Assembly: GCF_000952685.1 (NCBI RefSeq)
Contig: NZ_JYHV01000033.1
Location: forward strand, 1-55,246
Reading direction: 5' to 3'
Source of the DNA: Stutzerimonas stutzeri
GTDB taxonomy: Bacteria; Pseudomonadota; Gammaproteobacteria; Pseudomonadales; Pseudomonadaceae
Length of the DNA: 55,246 bases
This document shows, one piece after another, positions 1-8,452 of this stretch. The translations under genes were made by a program, and so were the position numbers. The notes under the pieces were generated by a model. That model saw nothing but the letters and a program-made list of their open reading frames with translations. It ran no database searches and was not told where the DNA came from. How positions within the stretch are numbered: the first letter of the stretch is position 1; each line of letters begins with the position of its first letter.

Positions 1-3000
1 ACCGACGCCGTTGAGCGTAGTGCTGGCCCCGTTTCCTACCGCATCGCGCAGCGTGCCACCGTTCGTATCGAGCGTGCCGCTCACGGATATGCCGTTGCTG
101 TCCAACTGGCCGCTCTGCACCGTGTAGCGGAACACCAAGGCGCTGGTGCCCGAACCGGAGAGATAACTGGCGTAGACGGTGCCGCCGGTATCCAGCGTAA
201 TGGCCAGACGCGGCGTACCGCCGCTGGTATCGACTAAAACCGCCTCGCTGTAGTTGATGATGAAGTCCAGGTTCTGCCCGGCTACGTAAGTGCCGTTGGC
301 CGGTACACTGACGAAGCCGGCGGTAGGTGCCACGCCATCGACGATAATATCGTGCTGACCTGCAATCGAACTGGCCCCGCCAGTGGCTGGCAAGGTCAAG
401 ACCGCATCGTCGTTGGTCGCACTGCGGATGGTCGCGCCGTTCAGCGACAGCGCGCCAGTCGATTGATAGTCGAGGTCGGCGGTCAAGTCCTCGGCCTGCA
501 CGGTATAGCTGAAGCTCAGCGTGTTGCTGCCGGAACCGGAAACATAGGTCGCCTGACGATCAGTAGCCCCGGTCTCCAGCAAGAGCGTCGGAGAGCCACC
601 GGCGGTAATCACCGTAACCGCCTGGTCGAAGGTCATGGTCACGGTGATGACATCACCGATTTTGTAGCCACCATCTGGGTTGCTGACGTTCACCGAGGTG
701 ACGACCGGATTCAGGCTGTTCACGCTGATCGCGATGGTGTCGGTATCCGTCTGGTTGCCACCCGAGCCGGACAACCCTAGATCATTAGTGGCTATCTGCA
801 GTGAAGCCGGGCCGTTGTATCCGCCAGTGGGGCTGAACACCATGCCATTCATCGCCAGGTTGATATCGGCCACGCTCCCTTCGAAAGTCATGACGCTATT
901 GGCAGTACCACTACCCGTGATGAAACTCAGCCCGGCAGTGCCCGACAAGGTGATCAGGCCATTGCTAGCGGTGAGCATCACCCGAACGATGCCACCGCCG
1001 GCGTCCACATCGCTGATGGATACCTGGTTGCCATTACCGCTGGAGAAGACCAATACGCTGTCTTGGTCCGTCGATTGGGCTGCGGGAATACTGTTGACCG
1101 GTGCATCGTTCACCGCGGTGACCGTCAGCGTGACCGTGGTGGAATCGCTCTGGGCCCCGCCGCTGCCAGTATTGCCACCGTCGTTGATGCCCACCGTGAG
1201 TACCACGTTGCTGGTGGCGTTGAGTGCGGTCTGGAAGCTCACCCCGCTGGCAGCAATGAACGCATTGATATCGGCGACGGTACCCGTCAGGGTCAGGCTG
1301 CCCGAGCCCGATCCCGCCACCGTCACACCCGATCCGCTGCTGGCCGATAGGGTACCGGAGGCCACCGAGAAGGTCGCAACGACAATGCTATTGCCGGCAT
1401 CGACGTCAGCGAAGCTGATGCCGGTGAGGGCGGCGCTGACATCCTCCGCCACACCGATGGAAACCGGCGCAGTAACGGCCGGCGCATCGTTGACCGCCGC
1501 GACCTGCAACGTGACGGTGTCGCTGTCGGTCTGGGCTCCGCCGCAGCCCGTGTTGCCGCCATCGTCGATTGCCACGGTCAGGATCACGTTGGCCGTAGCA
1601 TTGGCCGCCGTGGTGAAGGCCAGGTTGTTACCCGCGATGAAGGCATTGATGTTGGCAACCGTGCCGGTCAAGGTCAGCGCACTGCTGGTGCCACCGACAG
1701 TCACACCGCCGCCGCTGGTTGCGCTGAGCGTGCCGCTGGCCACCGAGAAGGTGGCGGTGACGCTGCCACCGCCAGCATCGGCATCGCTGAAGCTGATGCC
1801 GGTCAACGCACTGGCCGCCTCCTCGGTCACGAGGATATTCGCCGGCATACTGGCCACAGGTGCATCGTTGATGGCGGTAACGCTGACCTGCTTAGTCGCC
1901 GTATTGCTGTCGTCGCTGCCGTCATTGACCTTGAAGCTGATGGTGCGGTTGGCGGTGTTGGGCGCATCCGAGCTGTTGCTGTAGGTGACGCTGCGCAGCG
2001 CGGCCTGCCATTGAGCAAGCGTGGCGGTGCCGCCGGCTGAGGTCAGCGTCAGTACGCCGGTGCCGGCGTTATAGCTGGCGCTGATGTTGCCCATGGTATT
2101 GCCGTCGTTGACGAAAGCGAGCACGTCTTGGCCGGTGGCGAAGTTGCCGGTGATAGAGACCGTGGCACTGGCAAAGGTGGTGCTGTCGATATCGCTTAAC
2201 GTCAGGCCGCTGTCGATCACCGTGGCGCTTCCATCCTCCGTGAAGGCATCGGTGCCGCCGGTTGTCGTGACCACGGGCGCATCGTTTACCGGAGTGACGG
2301 TGACGTTGATGGTGCCATCGGCCGGGCCAGTGCCGGCGGCGTCACGAATGCGGGTGGTGACGGTGAAGTTCTGATCGTTGTTAGCCGAAGGGGCCAGCGC
2401 CACGGCAGCTAGCGCCGCGTTCACATCAGCCACCGAGCCAGTGACCGTCCATACGCCGGCGCCGGCGTTGTAGGAGGAAATCGCCGAGCCGAAGACGCCC
2501 GTGGTGAGCGCGCCGGCCGCCGGATCGGACAACGTGAGCGTCGCGGTGACGGTGTCGCCGGTGTCCATGTCGGTCACCACGATATCGTCGAGCGCTACCA
2601 CATTGCCGCCTTCGGTCGCGGCCTTGCTCTGGGAGAGATTGGTGGCGGTCGGCGCGTCGTTCACCGGCGTGACATCCAGCGTAATGGTGCCATCGGCCGG
2701 GCCGGTATTGGCGGCGTCGCGAATGCGCGTGGCGATGGCGACATCCTGATCCCAGTTCGCCGCCGGGGTGAAAGCAACGGCGGCCAGCGCCGCGTTCACG
2801 TCGGCCACCGAGCCGGTGACCGACCACACGCCGGTGCCGGCGTTGTAGGAGGAGATGGCCGAGCCGAAGGTGCCGGTGGTCAAGGAGCCGGCCGATGTAT
2901 TGTTTAGCGTCAACGTCGCGGTAATGGTGTCGCCCCCATCGGCATCGCTAACCACGATATCGCCGATCGCCACGCTGCCACCGGGATCCTCGGTATAGGT

Positions 3001-4914
3001 AACGGTCTGGGTCAGGTTGCTGGCAGTCGGTGCAGCGTTGGGGTTGTAGTTGAGGTCGGTGATACCGCCATTAGTGGTAGAAATGGTTGAAATTGCTGTT
3101 CCAGCAGGCCCGTTAGTGCCCCCGTTAACTGCAGCGCCACCAGCGCCGCCGGCGCCTACGTTGCCCGACATGTTGGCGAAGGTTGAGCTGTCCATCTGGA
3201 CAGTACCTCCGGCATTCCAGATGGCACCAACACCCGCACCACCAGCACCGCCGTTGCCGGTGCGTCCATAGGCGGCCTGGTAGGCGGACACACCGCCTCC
3301 GCCACCACCGCCCGCCCCGAGGTTGTTGCTGATCGTAGAGCTAATGATGGTTAGGACACCGGTGCTGGTGTTGTAGAGGCCGCCCGTGGCTGCCGCGCCG
3401 CTACCGCCCGCGGAGGAGGATCCCATACCGCCGCCGCCGCCGCCGATGCTGGTGCTGCCATTGGTTGCGGTGCCACCCGTACCACCCGCCGTGTAACCGT
3501 AATTGGTGCCCGTTCCGTAATAACTTCCGCCCGAACCGCCGCTGGCACTACCCCCTCTGCCACCCGCAAAGTTGGACCCGCCAGCCCCATGGCCGCCGGT
3601 GATACCCGAAGGTGGAATCGCTCCGAATAGGGTGCCTGGACTGGCACCACCTGTACCGCCCGAGGTCGAGCCAAAACCACCGCCGCCGCCGCCACCGCCA
3701 GCATAATTACCGCCAGCGTCACCACCACCGCCGCCACCACCCGAGGCCTTGTTGCCGCTGATCGTGCTATTGCTGATGGTCAGCACACCGCTGTTGTAGA
3801 TGCCTGCACCCAAGCTATCAACGGCGTTTGCGGTTTCATTAGCACCGTTGCCGACGATCAATCCATTGAAAATCGTCAGGTTATCAATGGCCACAGCAGA
3901 GCCAGCGCCCGAGGTAGCGACACTCAGCACGCGTGCCAGATTGTTGCCGCTCAGGGTGAAGCCGCCGCCGACGATGCTCATGGTATGGCCATCGGTAACG
4001 TTGATCGAAAGGGTGTCAGCCGCTGAAGCGAAGGTGATATTGCCAGTAAGGGTGATCAGGTCATCGATGCCATCAGTGTTGCCCGTGGCGATCGCTGCCT
4101 TGAGCCCGGCGACGCTGTTAACGCTGGTAGTCACCAGTACGTGATCGTAGCTGTCGAGCTGGGAAAGGTTCAGCGCATAACTGGCCGCTACGTCACCGGT
4201 GGTGATTTCCAGGTCCCAATCTGCGCCTTTGGCGCTACCACCAGTTCCGTCATCGGACGCAGCGATATCGGCCCCCGTCATGCTGGCCAGCTGCGATAAA
4301 AAAGCCTGCCCTTCGCTGCCCGCACCCACTTCGCAACCGTAGAGCAGGATGTCGCCATCCGTGGTCAGGGCCTCGCCGATGCTCTGCAGTTCGCTGCTGT
4401 AATCGCCGAGATTGCCTTCGAACAGTGGCGCGTTACCCAACAACAGCACCCCGGCATCGCCGTGGGAAATGATATGGATGGCGTCGATACCGCTACGGCC
4501 TGCCAAGGCATCGGCGATCTGCTGCACCCCATTCTGATCCGTGCTCAGCAACACCACTTCGGCATCCGGCGAAACGGACTGCAGCAGGGCCTGGTAATCC
4601 GGCACACGCGTGTCGACGAAGACCATTTCCTTACGGCCGCCATCCTGGGTATCCGGCACCAGGCCGGCATGAGAGCTGTCACTGGCATCCTGGCTCGTTA
4701 CCGTGCTGGTGGCATCGCCATGACTGTTGTCCGCGGAGTCATCGGCGCTCGGAACATCGCTGGCCACGGTGGCGGCAATGGCTCCGTCAAACATCATGCG
4801 CGGTTCGAGTGCACTCATCAGCGGATGTGGGCGCGACAGCCGATGCGCATTCGACGACTCGGACGACTGAGAGCTCTTAGGTGCCTCGGCCTGCTTGGAT
4901 TTACCCCACCACAT
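1..4914 (-). CDS. Giant LEPR-motif / DUF4347 repeat adhesin, C-terminus outside window
   Basis: The frame is open from an ATG at 4914 to the window edge, so about 1638 codons are visible and the C-terminus is missing. GAGGGA lies about 10 bases upstream of the ATG. There is no Sec signal peptide. The N-terminus is short and Ser-rich, then carries LEPRMMFDGA near residues 34-43. Residues about 93-258 resemble DUF4347, including HIISHGDAG and a YGCEVGAG-type segment. A beta-helix-like, glycine-rich stretch (about residues 385-590, several runs of 6-7 Gly) follows. After that come at least five Ig/cadherin-like repeats, each ending in a V/I-NDAP motif, then two repeats with YVSGSGS..L.F.YTVQ. 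Such proteins are surface or secreted adhesins; the LEPR motif is thought to act in sorting. The adhesin role is an inference from architecture. A sulfotransferase gene lies just upstream on the same strand. Confidence 0.85.
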   Translation of the reverse strand, partial: MWWGKSKQAEAPKSSQSSESSNAHRLSRPHPLMSALEPRMMFDGAIAATVASDVPSADDSADNSHGDATSTVTSQDASDSSHAGLVPDTQDGGRKEMVFVDTRVPDYQALLQSVSPDAEVVLLSTDQNGVQQIADALAGRSGIDAIHIISHGDAGVLLLGNAPLFEGNLGDYSSELQSIGEALTTDGDILLYGCEVGAGSEGQAFLSQLASMTGADIAASDDGTGGSAKGADWDLEITTGDVAASYALNLSQLDSYDHVLVTTSVNSVAGLKAAIATGNTDGIDDLITLTGNITFASAADTLSINVTDGHTMSIVGGGFTLSGNNLARVLSVATSGAGSAVAIDNLTIFNGLIVGNGANETANAVDSLGAGIYNSGVLTISNSTISGNKASGGGGGGGDAGGNYAGGGGGGGGFGSTSGGTGGASPGTLFGAIPPSGITGGHGAGGSNFAGGRGGSASGGSGGSYYGTGTNYGYTAGGTGGTATNGSTSIGGGGGGMGSSSAGGSGAAATGGLYNTSTGVLTIISSTISNNLGAGGGGGGGVSAYQAAYGRTGNGGAGGAGVGAIWNAGGTVQMDSSTFANMSGNVGAGGAGGAAVNGGTNGPAGTAISTISTTNGGITDLNYNPNAAPTASNLTQTVTYTEDPGGSVAIGDIVVSDADGGDTITATLTLNNTSAGSLTTGTFGSAISSYNAGTGVWSVTGSVADVNAALAAVAFTPAANWDQDVAIATRIRDAANTGPADGTITLDVTPVNDAPTATNLSQSKAATEGGNVVALDDIVVTDMDTGDTVTATLTLSDPAAGALTTGVFGSAISSYNAGAGVWTVTGSVADVNAALAAVALAPSANNDQNFTVTTRIRDAAGTGPADGTINVTVTPVNDAPVVTTTGGTDAFTEDGSATVIDSGLTLSDIDSTTFASATVSITGNFATGQDVLAFVNDGNTMGNISASYNAGTGVLTLTSAGGTATLAQWQAALRSVTYSNSSDAPNTANRTISFKVNDGSDDSNTATKQVSVTAINDAPVASMPANILVTEEAASALTGISFSDADAGGGSVTATFSVASGTLSATSGGGVTVGGTSSALTLTGTVANINAFIAGNNLAFTTAANATANVILTVAIDDGGNTGCGGAQTDSDTVTLQVAAVNDAPAVTAPVSIGVAEDVSAALTGISFADVDAGNSIVVATFSVASGTLSASSGSGVTVAGSGSGSLTLTGTVADINAFIAASGVSFQTALNATSNVVLTVGINDGGNTGSGGAQSDSTTVTLTVTAVNDAPVNSIPAAQSTDQDSVLVFSSGNGNQVSISDVDAGGGIVRVMLTASNGLITLSGTAGLSFITGSGTANSVMTFEGSVADINLAMNGMVFSPTGGYNGPASLQIATNDLGLSGSGGNQTDTDTIAISVNSLNPVVTSVNVSNPDGGYKIGDVITVTMTFDQAVTVITAGGSPTLLLETGATDRQATYVSGSGSNTLSFSYTVQAEDLTADLDYQSTGALSLNGATIRSATNDDAVLTLPATGGASSIAGQHDIIVDGVAPTAGFVSVPANGTYVAGQNLDFIINYSEAVLVDTSGGTPRLAITLDTGGTVYASYLSGSGTSALVFRYTVQSGQLDSNGISVSGTLDTNGGTLRDAVGNGASTTLNGVG
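1090..3000 (-). repeat. In-frame tandem repeats of the giant gene
   Basis: Two pairs of closely similar units can be aligned by eye. Around 2401-2530 and 2776-2905 the DNA nearly repeats with a 375-base offset (125 codons). Around 1103-1480 and 1484-1830 a second unit type repeats with a 381-base offset (127 codons). Each unit encodes an Ig/cadherin-like domain ending in NDAP. Similarity at the DNA level suggests recent duplication or homogenisation inside the gene, and makes copy number prone to change or to assembly collapse. Confidence 0.8.
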
Positions 4915-4973
4915 GATTCTGTCCCTCGAAATAATGGTGTCCAGACCGAACCTTTAGCCGGTCAAGCTGCTTG

Positions 4974-5810
4974 CTATGGATGCTTTGCGCTTTCCGCGAC
5001 CCTGATCACATTGGCTTCACTGCTACGCGGGTCCTTCCAGAAGTCGAGCCCGGCGTATTGTTCGAACAGGTCGGGCGGCAGAATGGTGCGGCGCGCCTCC
5101 GCTTCCACCTTGGGCCGCACCTTGTGCAGCCCTGTCAAACCGAGGGCTTGGTCGAATTCGGGCGCGTCGTACTCGAGATGCTCGAAGTCATGCTCGAACC
5201 AGGGCTCTCCGAGGAAATCGTAGACCAGGCGCAACACCTTCTCGGGCGTCGCCGCCAGCAGGTCGTACTCCACCAGCAGCAACGACTTGGCGTGCTCGCC
5301 GTAATAAGCATCCTTCAACGCCGCCCAGGCGAACCCGACCAGGCGGTTGCGCTGGGCCAGGGTATCGACGCGGCTATAGACGGTGTTGCGCTCGACATCG
5401 TCGCCGAACAGCTTGGTATGTTCGTAGGGATTGGCGCGATAGAGCCGCTCGATGCTGTCCATCACCCAGGCGACATTACGCACGCATGCGATCACCTTGG
5501 CCTGAGGGAACAGATCCATCAACGCGGGGAGCTTGGCGCACCATTGGCGGTTGGTGTCGAAGACGATTCCCCTATCAGCCTGCTCGGCGTAGTAATTGCT
5601 GAACAACCCTGTCAGCAAACGCTTGCGCTGCGCCTGGGTGATAACGGGACCGAATTCGCTGCCGGCGCTGAACTGATTGAGCATCCCTGAAAACAGCGCT
5701 CCGACGGGGCTGGTCATGCCGGCATGAAAGCGCGGATTCTGCCTCAACAGCGCGGCCAGCAGCGTAGAGCCTGACCGGGGTAAACCCGAGATGAAATGAA
5801 ACGTCGGCAC
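4974..5810 (-). CDS. Sulfotransferase family protein (PAPS-dependent)
   Basis: The 278-residue product begins with FHFISGLPRSGSTLLAALLRQNP, whose SGLPRSGST loop is the 5'-phosphosulfate-binding P-loop of the sulfotransferase superfamily. A second segment, KVIACVRNVAWVMDSIERL near residue 100, fits the 3'-phosphate-binding motif with Arg and a downstream Ser. Family members move sulfate from PAPS to hydroxyl groups of sugars, tyrosine or small molecules; the acceptor cannot be read here. The start is GTG at 5810, which places the P-loop right at the N-terminus as usual, with AGAGAG/AGCAGG-like bases upstream. The gene ends 59 bases before the giant adhesin ATG on the same strand and is probably co-transcribed with it. 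The divergent neighbour is an APS kinase, which makes PAPS. Confidence 0.85.
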   Translation of the reverse strand: MPTFHFISGLPRSGSTLLAALLRQNPRFHAGMTSPVGALFSGMLNQFSAGSEFGPVITQAQRKRLLTGLFSNYYAEQADRGIVFDTNRQWCAKLPALMDLFPQAKVIACVRNVAWVMDSIERLYRANPYEHTKLFGDDVERNTVYSRVDTLAQRNRLVGFAWAALKDAYYGEHAKSLLLVEYDLLAATPEKVLRLVYDFLGEPWFEHDFEHLEYDAPEFDQALGLTGLHKVRPKVEAEARRTILPPDLFEQYAGLDFWKDPRSSEANVIRVAESAKHP

Positions 5811-5966
5811 TACCTGCTCTCTTTCTTATTCCATTAATCGCCTAATCGTAGCCGCGGTATTTGATACTTACCAGCGCATAGAGATAAGTTCCGTCTCGGA
5901 AAAAATAAATCGACTGCCCGGCCCTCAGGTAAGTCCGCCATCTCCGCCAGCACGAGACCTTTTGCT
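5811..5966. other. Divergent intergenic region between sulfotransferase and APS kinase
   Basis: This 156-base spacer separates two outward-reading genes of sulfate activation and transfer. It must carry both promoters if neither gene is read from elsewhere. It is more AT-rich than its surroundings around 5820-5920. I could not assign clear -35/-10 boxes. Confidence 0.35.
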
Positions 5967-6620
5967 ATGTCATTGGATGGACCGTCCAACGCTCCCGACC
6001 GTCAGCAACGCGAAGCACGTCACGGTCATCGCGGGACCGCCATCTTGCTGACCGGGTTGCCCGCTGCCGGTAAATCGACGCTGGCCCATGCCTTGGAAGC
6101 ACGGCTTTTCGCGCATGGCGGGCAGTGCCTGGTTCTCGATGGCGACCAACTGCGCGCCGGGCTCAGTCGCGACCTGGGTTTCAGCGAAAACGAGCGTGAA
6201 GAGAACCTGCGCCGCGCCGCAGAAGTAGCCGCCCTGCTGGTAAATGCGGGGATGATCGTGGTTATGGCCATGATCGCCCCATTGGCGAGGCATCGGCAGC
6301 TCTTGGCCGAGCGCCTGGGCGCCGATTACCGCGAGGTCTGGTGCTGCGCCTCGCTGCGCAACTGTGAGCACCGCGACCCCAAGGGCCACTACGCCCTGGC
6401 CAGAGCCGGGAAACTCCCCAGTTTTACCGGCATCTCTGCCCCGTATGAAGCACCGCAAGCCCCGGCACTGACACTCGATTGCGACAAGTGCAGCGTGGCG
6501 GACAATGTCGAGCGGCTGCTGCAGTGGCTGAGCAGCGAAGGACTACTCGGCTCGCTCATGCAGCCCCGCGATGACGCCGGTTTTGACAGGGACGGTGCGA
6601 AGCGCATCTGCGAAGGCTAG
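5967..6620 (+). CDS. cysC: Adenylylsulfate (APS) kinase
   Basis: The 217-residue protein matches APS kinase, which phosphorylates APS with ATP to give PAPS, the sulfate donor. Visible motifs are the Walker A loop GLPAAGKST near residue 31, the LDGDQLRAGLSRDLGFS substrate segment, and CEHRDPKGHYALARAGK followed by FTGISAPYEAP, the family lid region. The segment matching the ISP(H/F)R motif of E. coli CysC reads MIAPLARHR, so the Ser that forms the phosphoenzyme is Ala here. Some family members work without that Ser, so activity is not excluded. No ATP sulfurylase is in the window, so APS must come from elsewhere. Being divergent from a sulfotransferase, it probably feeds PAPS to the two sulfotransferases of this locus rather than to cysteine synthesis. 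Confidence 0.9.
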   Translation: MSLDGPSNAPDRQQREARHGHRGTAILLTGLPAAGKSTLAHALEARLFAHGGQCLVLDGDQLRAGLSRDLGFSENEREENLRRAAEVAALLVNAGMIVVMAMIAPLARHRQLLAERLGADYREVWCCASLRNCEHRDPKGHYALARAGKLPSFTGISAPYEAPQAPALTLDCDKCSVADNVERLLQWLSSEGLLGSLMQPRDDAGFDRDGAKRICEG

Positions 6621-6834
6621 CCGAACAGCGCAATAGCGAAGCCCTACGAAGATCCCGCACGGCCCGCGCAACCCCAGCACGCTTCGCCGTAACAAGCACT
6701 GGGCTTTAGCCGAACGTTTACTTCTTCGACATTTCAACTAAAACTCTCCGAGCGTCGCTTCAGTGTGCCACTACGATGGCCGCGGGAGATGTCGCCCTTC
6801 ATGCAGGTGACCATCCAGAACCAGGAGTAGATTC

Positions 6835-7383
6835 ATGGAAGTATTTATCGGCACCATCCAACCCTTCGCCTTCAACTTCGCACCACGCGGCTGGGCATTG
6901 TGTAACGGCCAGACCATGTCGATTGCCCAAAATACCGCGATGTTCTCGCTGCTGGGGACCATCTATGGTGGCAACGGGCAAACCACCTTCAACCTGCCCG
7001 ACCTGCAAGGGCGTATGCCCATCGGCATGGGCCAGGGGCCAGGCTTACCGCTCCATAACATCGGTGAAGCCTCGGGCTCGCCCTCGACGGTGCTGACAAG
7101 CGGTCAACTGCCTACGCACACCCACGCCGTGCAGGTACAAGTGGGCGGCGCGGCGTCCAATCCCGCCCTCGCCCCCAGCGCAACCAATCAATTTCTCGGC
7201 GCCTCTATCGGCGGTTCCCCGGCTGCTGCAGCCATCTGGTCGGATACGCTCTCTTCGCCGGTCACCATGGGTGGCGCACAGGCCGGTCTGGCCGGCAACA
7301 GCCAGCCGGTGGATATCATGAACCCCTACCTGGCATTGAACTTCAGCATCGCCATTCTGGGAATATTCCCTTCGCGCAATTAA
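6835..7383 (+). CDS. Phage tail-collar domain protein (microcystin-dependent-protein type)
   Basis: The 182-residue product begins with MEVFIGTIQPFAFNFAPRGWALCNGQ, the classic opening of the tail-collar / Mdp family, and continues with a LLGTIYGGNGQTTFNLPDLQGR segment and a THTHAVQV motif. Such domains trimerise at the tips of phage fibres. Short stand-alone copies are frequent in bacterial chromosomes, often in tandem, and their role is poorly defined. CAGGAG lies 8-9 bases before the ATG. No other phage genes are nearby, so I do not read this as a prophage. It is followed on the same strand by a DUF6916 gene, a partner I know from other genomes. The pair sits inside the LEPR/sulfotransferase locus and may encode a surface or secreted component of it. 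Confidence 0.85.
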   Translation: MEVFIGTIQPFAFNFAPRGWALCNGQTMSIAQNTAMFSLLGTIYGGNGQTTFNLPDLQGRMPIGMGQGPGLPLHNIGEASGSPSTVLTSGQLPTHTHAVQVQVGGAASNPALAPSATNQFLGASIGGSPAAAAIWSDTLSSPVTMGGAQAGLAGNSQPVDIMNPYLALNFSIAILGIFPSRN

Positions 7384-7613
7384 GCAGGCGGTCAAAAATC
7401 GACCTGCGCGGCCCTTCTTAAAGCGAGAGGCGTTAGGACAGGCTCCTGTGCGAGCAGGTCGCTGCTTAGCCCACTGTTGCGGGGCCGCTCTGTCATCTCG
7501 GCTCACGGCCACGCCCTTCGGCGAACTGCCAAGCCGGCCGAGCTGACTCGCTTGAATGGACTGACGCGGCGTCTTGCGCCGCCCACCACCACCGAACGTC
7601 TGAAGGAAAAAAG
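7384..7613. other. Spacer between tail-collar and DUF6916 genes
   Basis: This 230-base gap has no convincing reading frame. The last bases hold the GAAGGA ribosome-binding site of the next gene. No terminator-like hairpin with a T-run was seen, so read-through from the tail-collar gene is possible. Confidence 0.4.
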
Positions 7614-7934
7614 ATGCTGAACCTCATCAGCGCGGAGCATTTTCTCCAACTGCAAGGCCAGGTCTGCGAGTTCGCCGCGGATACGGGTGAAACACTGTTG
7701 CTCCGGGTAGACTCGGTCAATCTGAAACCCAACGCCCGCATGCCCAGTGCCTCGGCGGAAACGCGCGTGCCGTTCTCGGTCGGGCTGACCGCCATGCAGC
7801 CAACTAGATTCATGGACGGCAGCTGCACGGTAGAGCTGCCGCAACTGGGCCGAGTCTCGCAGTTGATGGTGTTGCGCGAAGCGGCGCTGGATCGTGACCC
7901 CACGCAGCACTATTTCCAGATTCTGTTCAACTGA
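7614..7934 (+). CDS. DUF6916-type small protein
   Basis: The 106-residue product has the layout of the DUF6916 family: an N-terminal L.SAEHFLQLQGQ stretch, a beta-rich middle with VPFSVGL, and a C-terminal YFQILFN. No enzyme motif, signal peptide or membrane segment is visible, and the function is unknown. The start is well supported by GAAGGAAAAAAG just before the ATG. It lies 230 bases after the tail-collar gene on the same strand; from memory such small proteins commonly sit beside tail-collar genes. Its stop codon overlaps by 8 bases the end of the convergent acetyltransferase gene. Confidence 0.7.
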   Translation: MLNLISAEHFLQLQGQVCEFAADTGETLLLRVDSVNLKPNARMPSASAETRVPFSVGLTAMQPTRFMDGSCTVELPQLGRVSQLMVLREAALDRDPTQHYFQILFN

Positions 7935-8430
7935 GCGCAACCGAGGGATACCAGACCAGGCGGTCGGCCACCGGCTGGGTCTCCTCGACCCGGAAGCCCA
8001 ACTCCAGATATAGCCGCCTGGCCTCCATATTGTTGCGCCACACCACGACCGCAACCGGGCTGGCGACTTGTTGCGCCGCACGCTGTACGCCCCGCAGGAC
8101 GATCTTCCCGTAACCCCGCCCGCGCACGGCGGGAATCAGCGCGAGGTAGATCAGACGCACCTCGTTATGACCGAAATCGACCGTTACCGCGCCAATCGTC
8201 GAGCCGGCTTTTTCGATAATCAAATGCATGGCATTGGGGTAATGGGCGCCCATCCCCGCTTGCTGCACCTGATATTGGTTGGCGACCACGGTATCGATCA
8301 GTTCGGCTTCGCCATCGATCCATTGCAAATCCGCCCGGCTCGATTGATACAGGCGTTGTAGAAAAGGCTCATCGCTCGGCCTGGCCGGACGCATACCGAT
8401 ACCGTCCGCCAGGGATGAAAGATCGCTCAT
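7927..8430 (-). CDS. GNAT family N-acetyltransferase
   Basis: The 167-residue product has the GNAT fold signature: a central beta strand with LIYLALIPAVRGRGYGKIVLRGV near residues 95-117, containing the R-G-x-G-Y/K acetyl-CoA loop, then a C-terminal NNMEARRLYLELGF segment. It would transfer an acetyl group from acetyl-CoA to an amine; the substrate is unknown. The ATG at 8430 fits family length; the open frame runs further upstream but overlaps the preceding gene. It is the last gene of the minus-strand operon, 22 bases after the sulfotransferase-like gene. This context suggests a tailoring or self-modifying role in the same pathway, an inference only. Confidence 0.85.
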   Translation of the reverse strand: MSDLSSLADGIGMRPARPSDEPFLQRLYQSSRADLQWIDGEAELIDTVVANQYQVQQAGMGAHYPNAMHLIIEKAGSTIGAVTVDFGHNEVRLIYLALIPAVRGRGYGKIVLRGVQRAAQQVASPVAVVVWRNNMEARRLYLELGFRVEETQPVADRLVWYPSVALS

Positions 8431-8452
8431 GCAACACTCCTTATTAGCGCGC

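Noticed and set aside
352..2374. Long plus-strand open frames opposite the giant gene
   Set aside because: They are antisense shadows in high-GC repeat DNA. The minus frame is open throughout and encodes recognisable repeat domains.
6835..7934. Prophage remnant
   Set aside because: Only a tail-collar domain is phage-like; no other phage genes, integrase or attachment site are seen.
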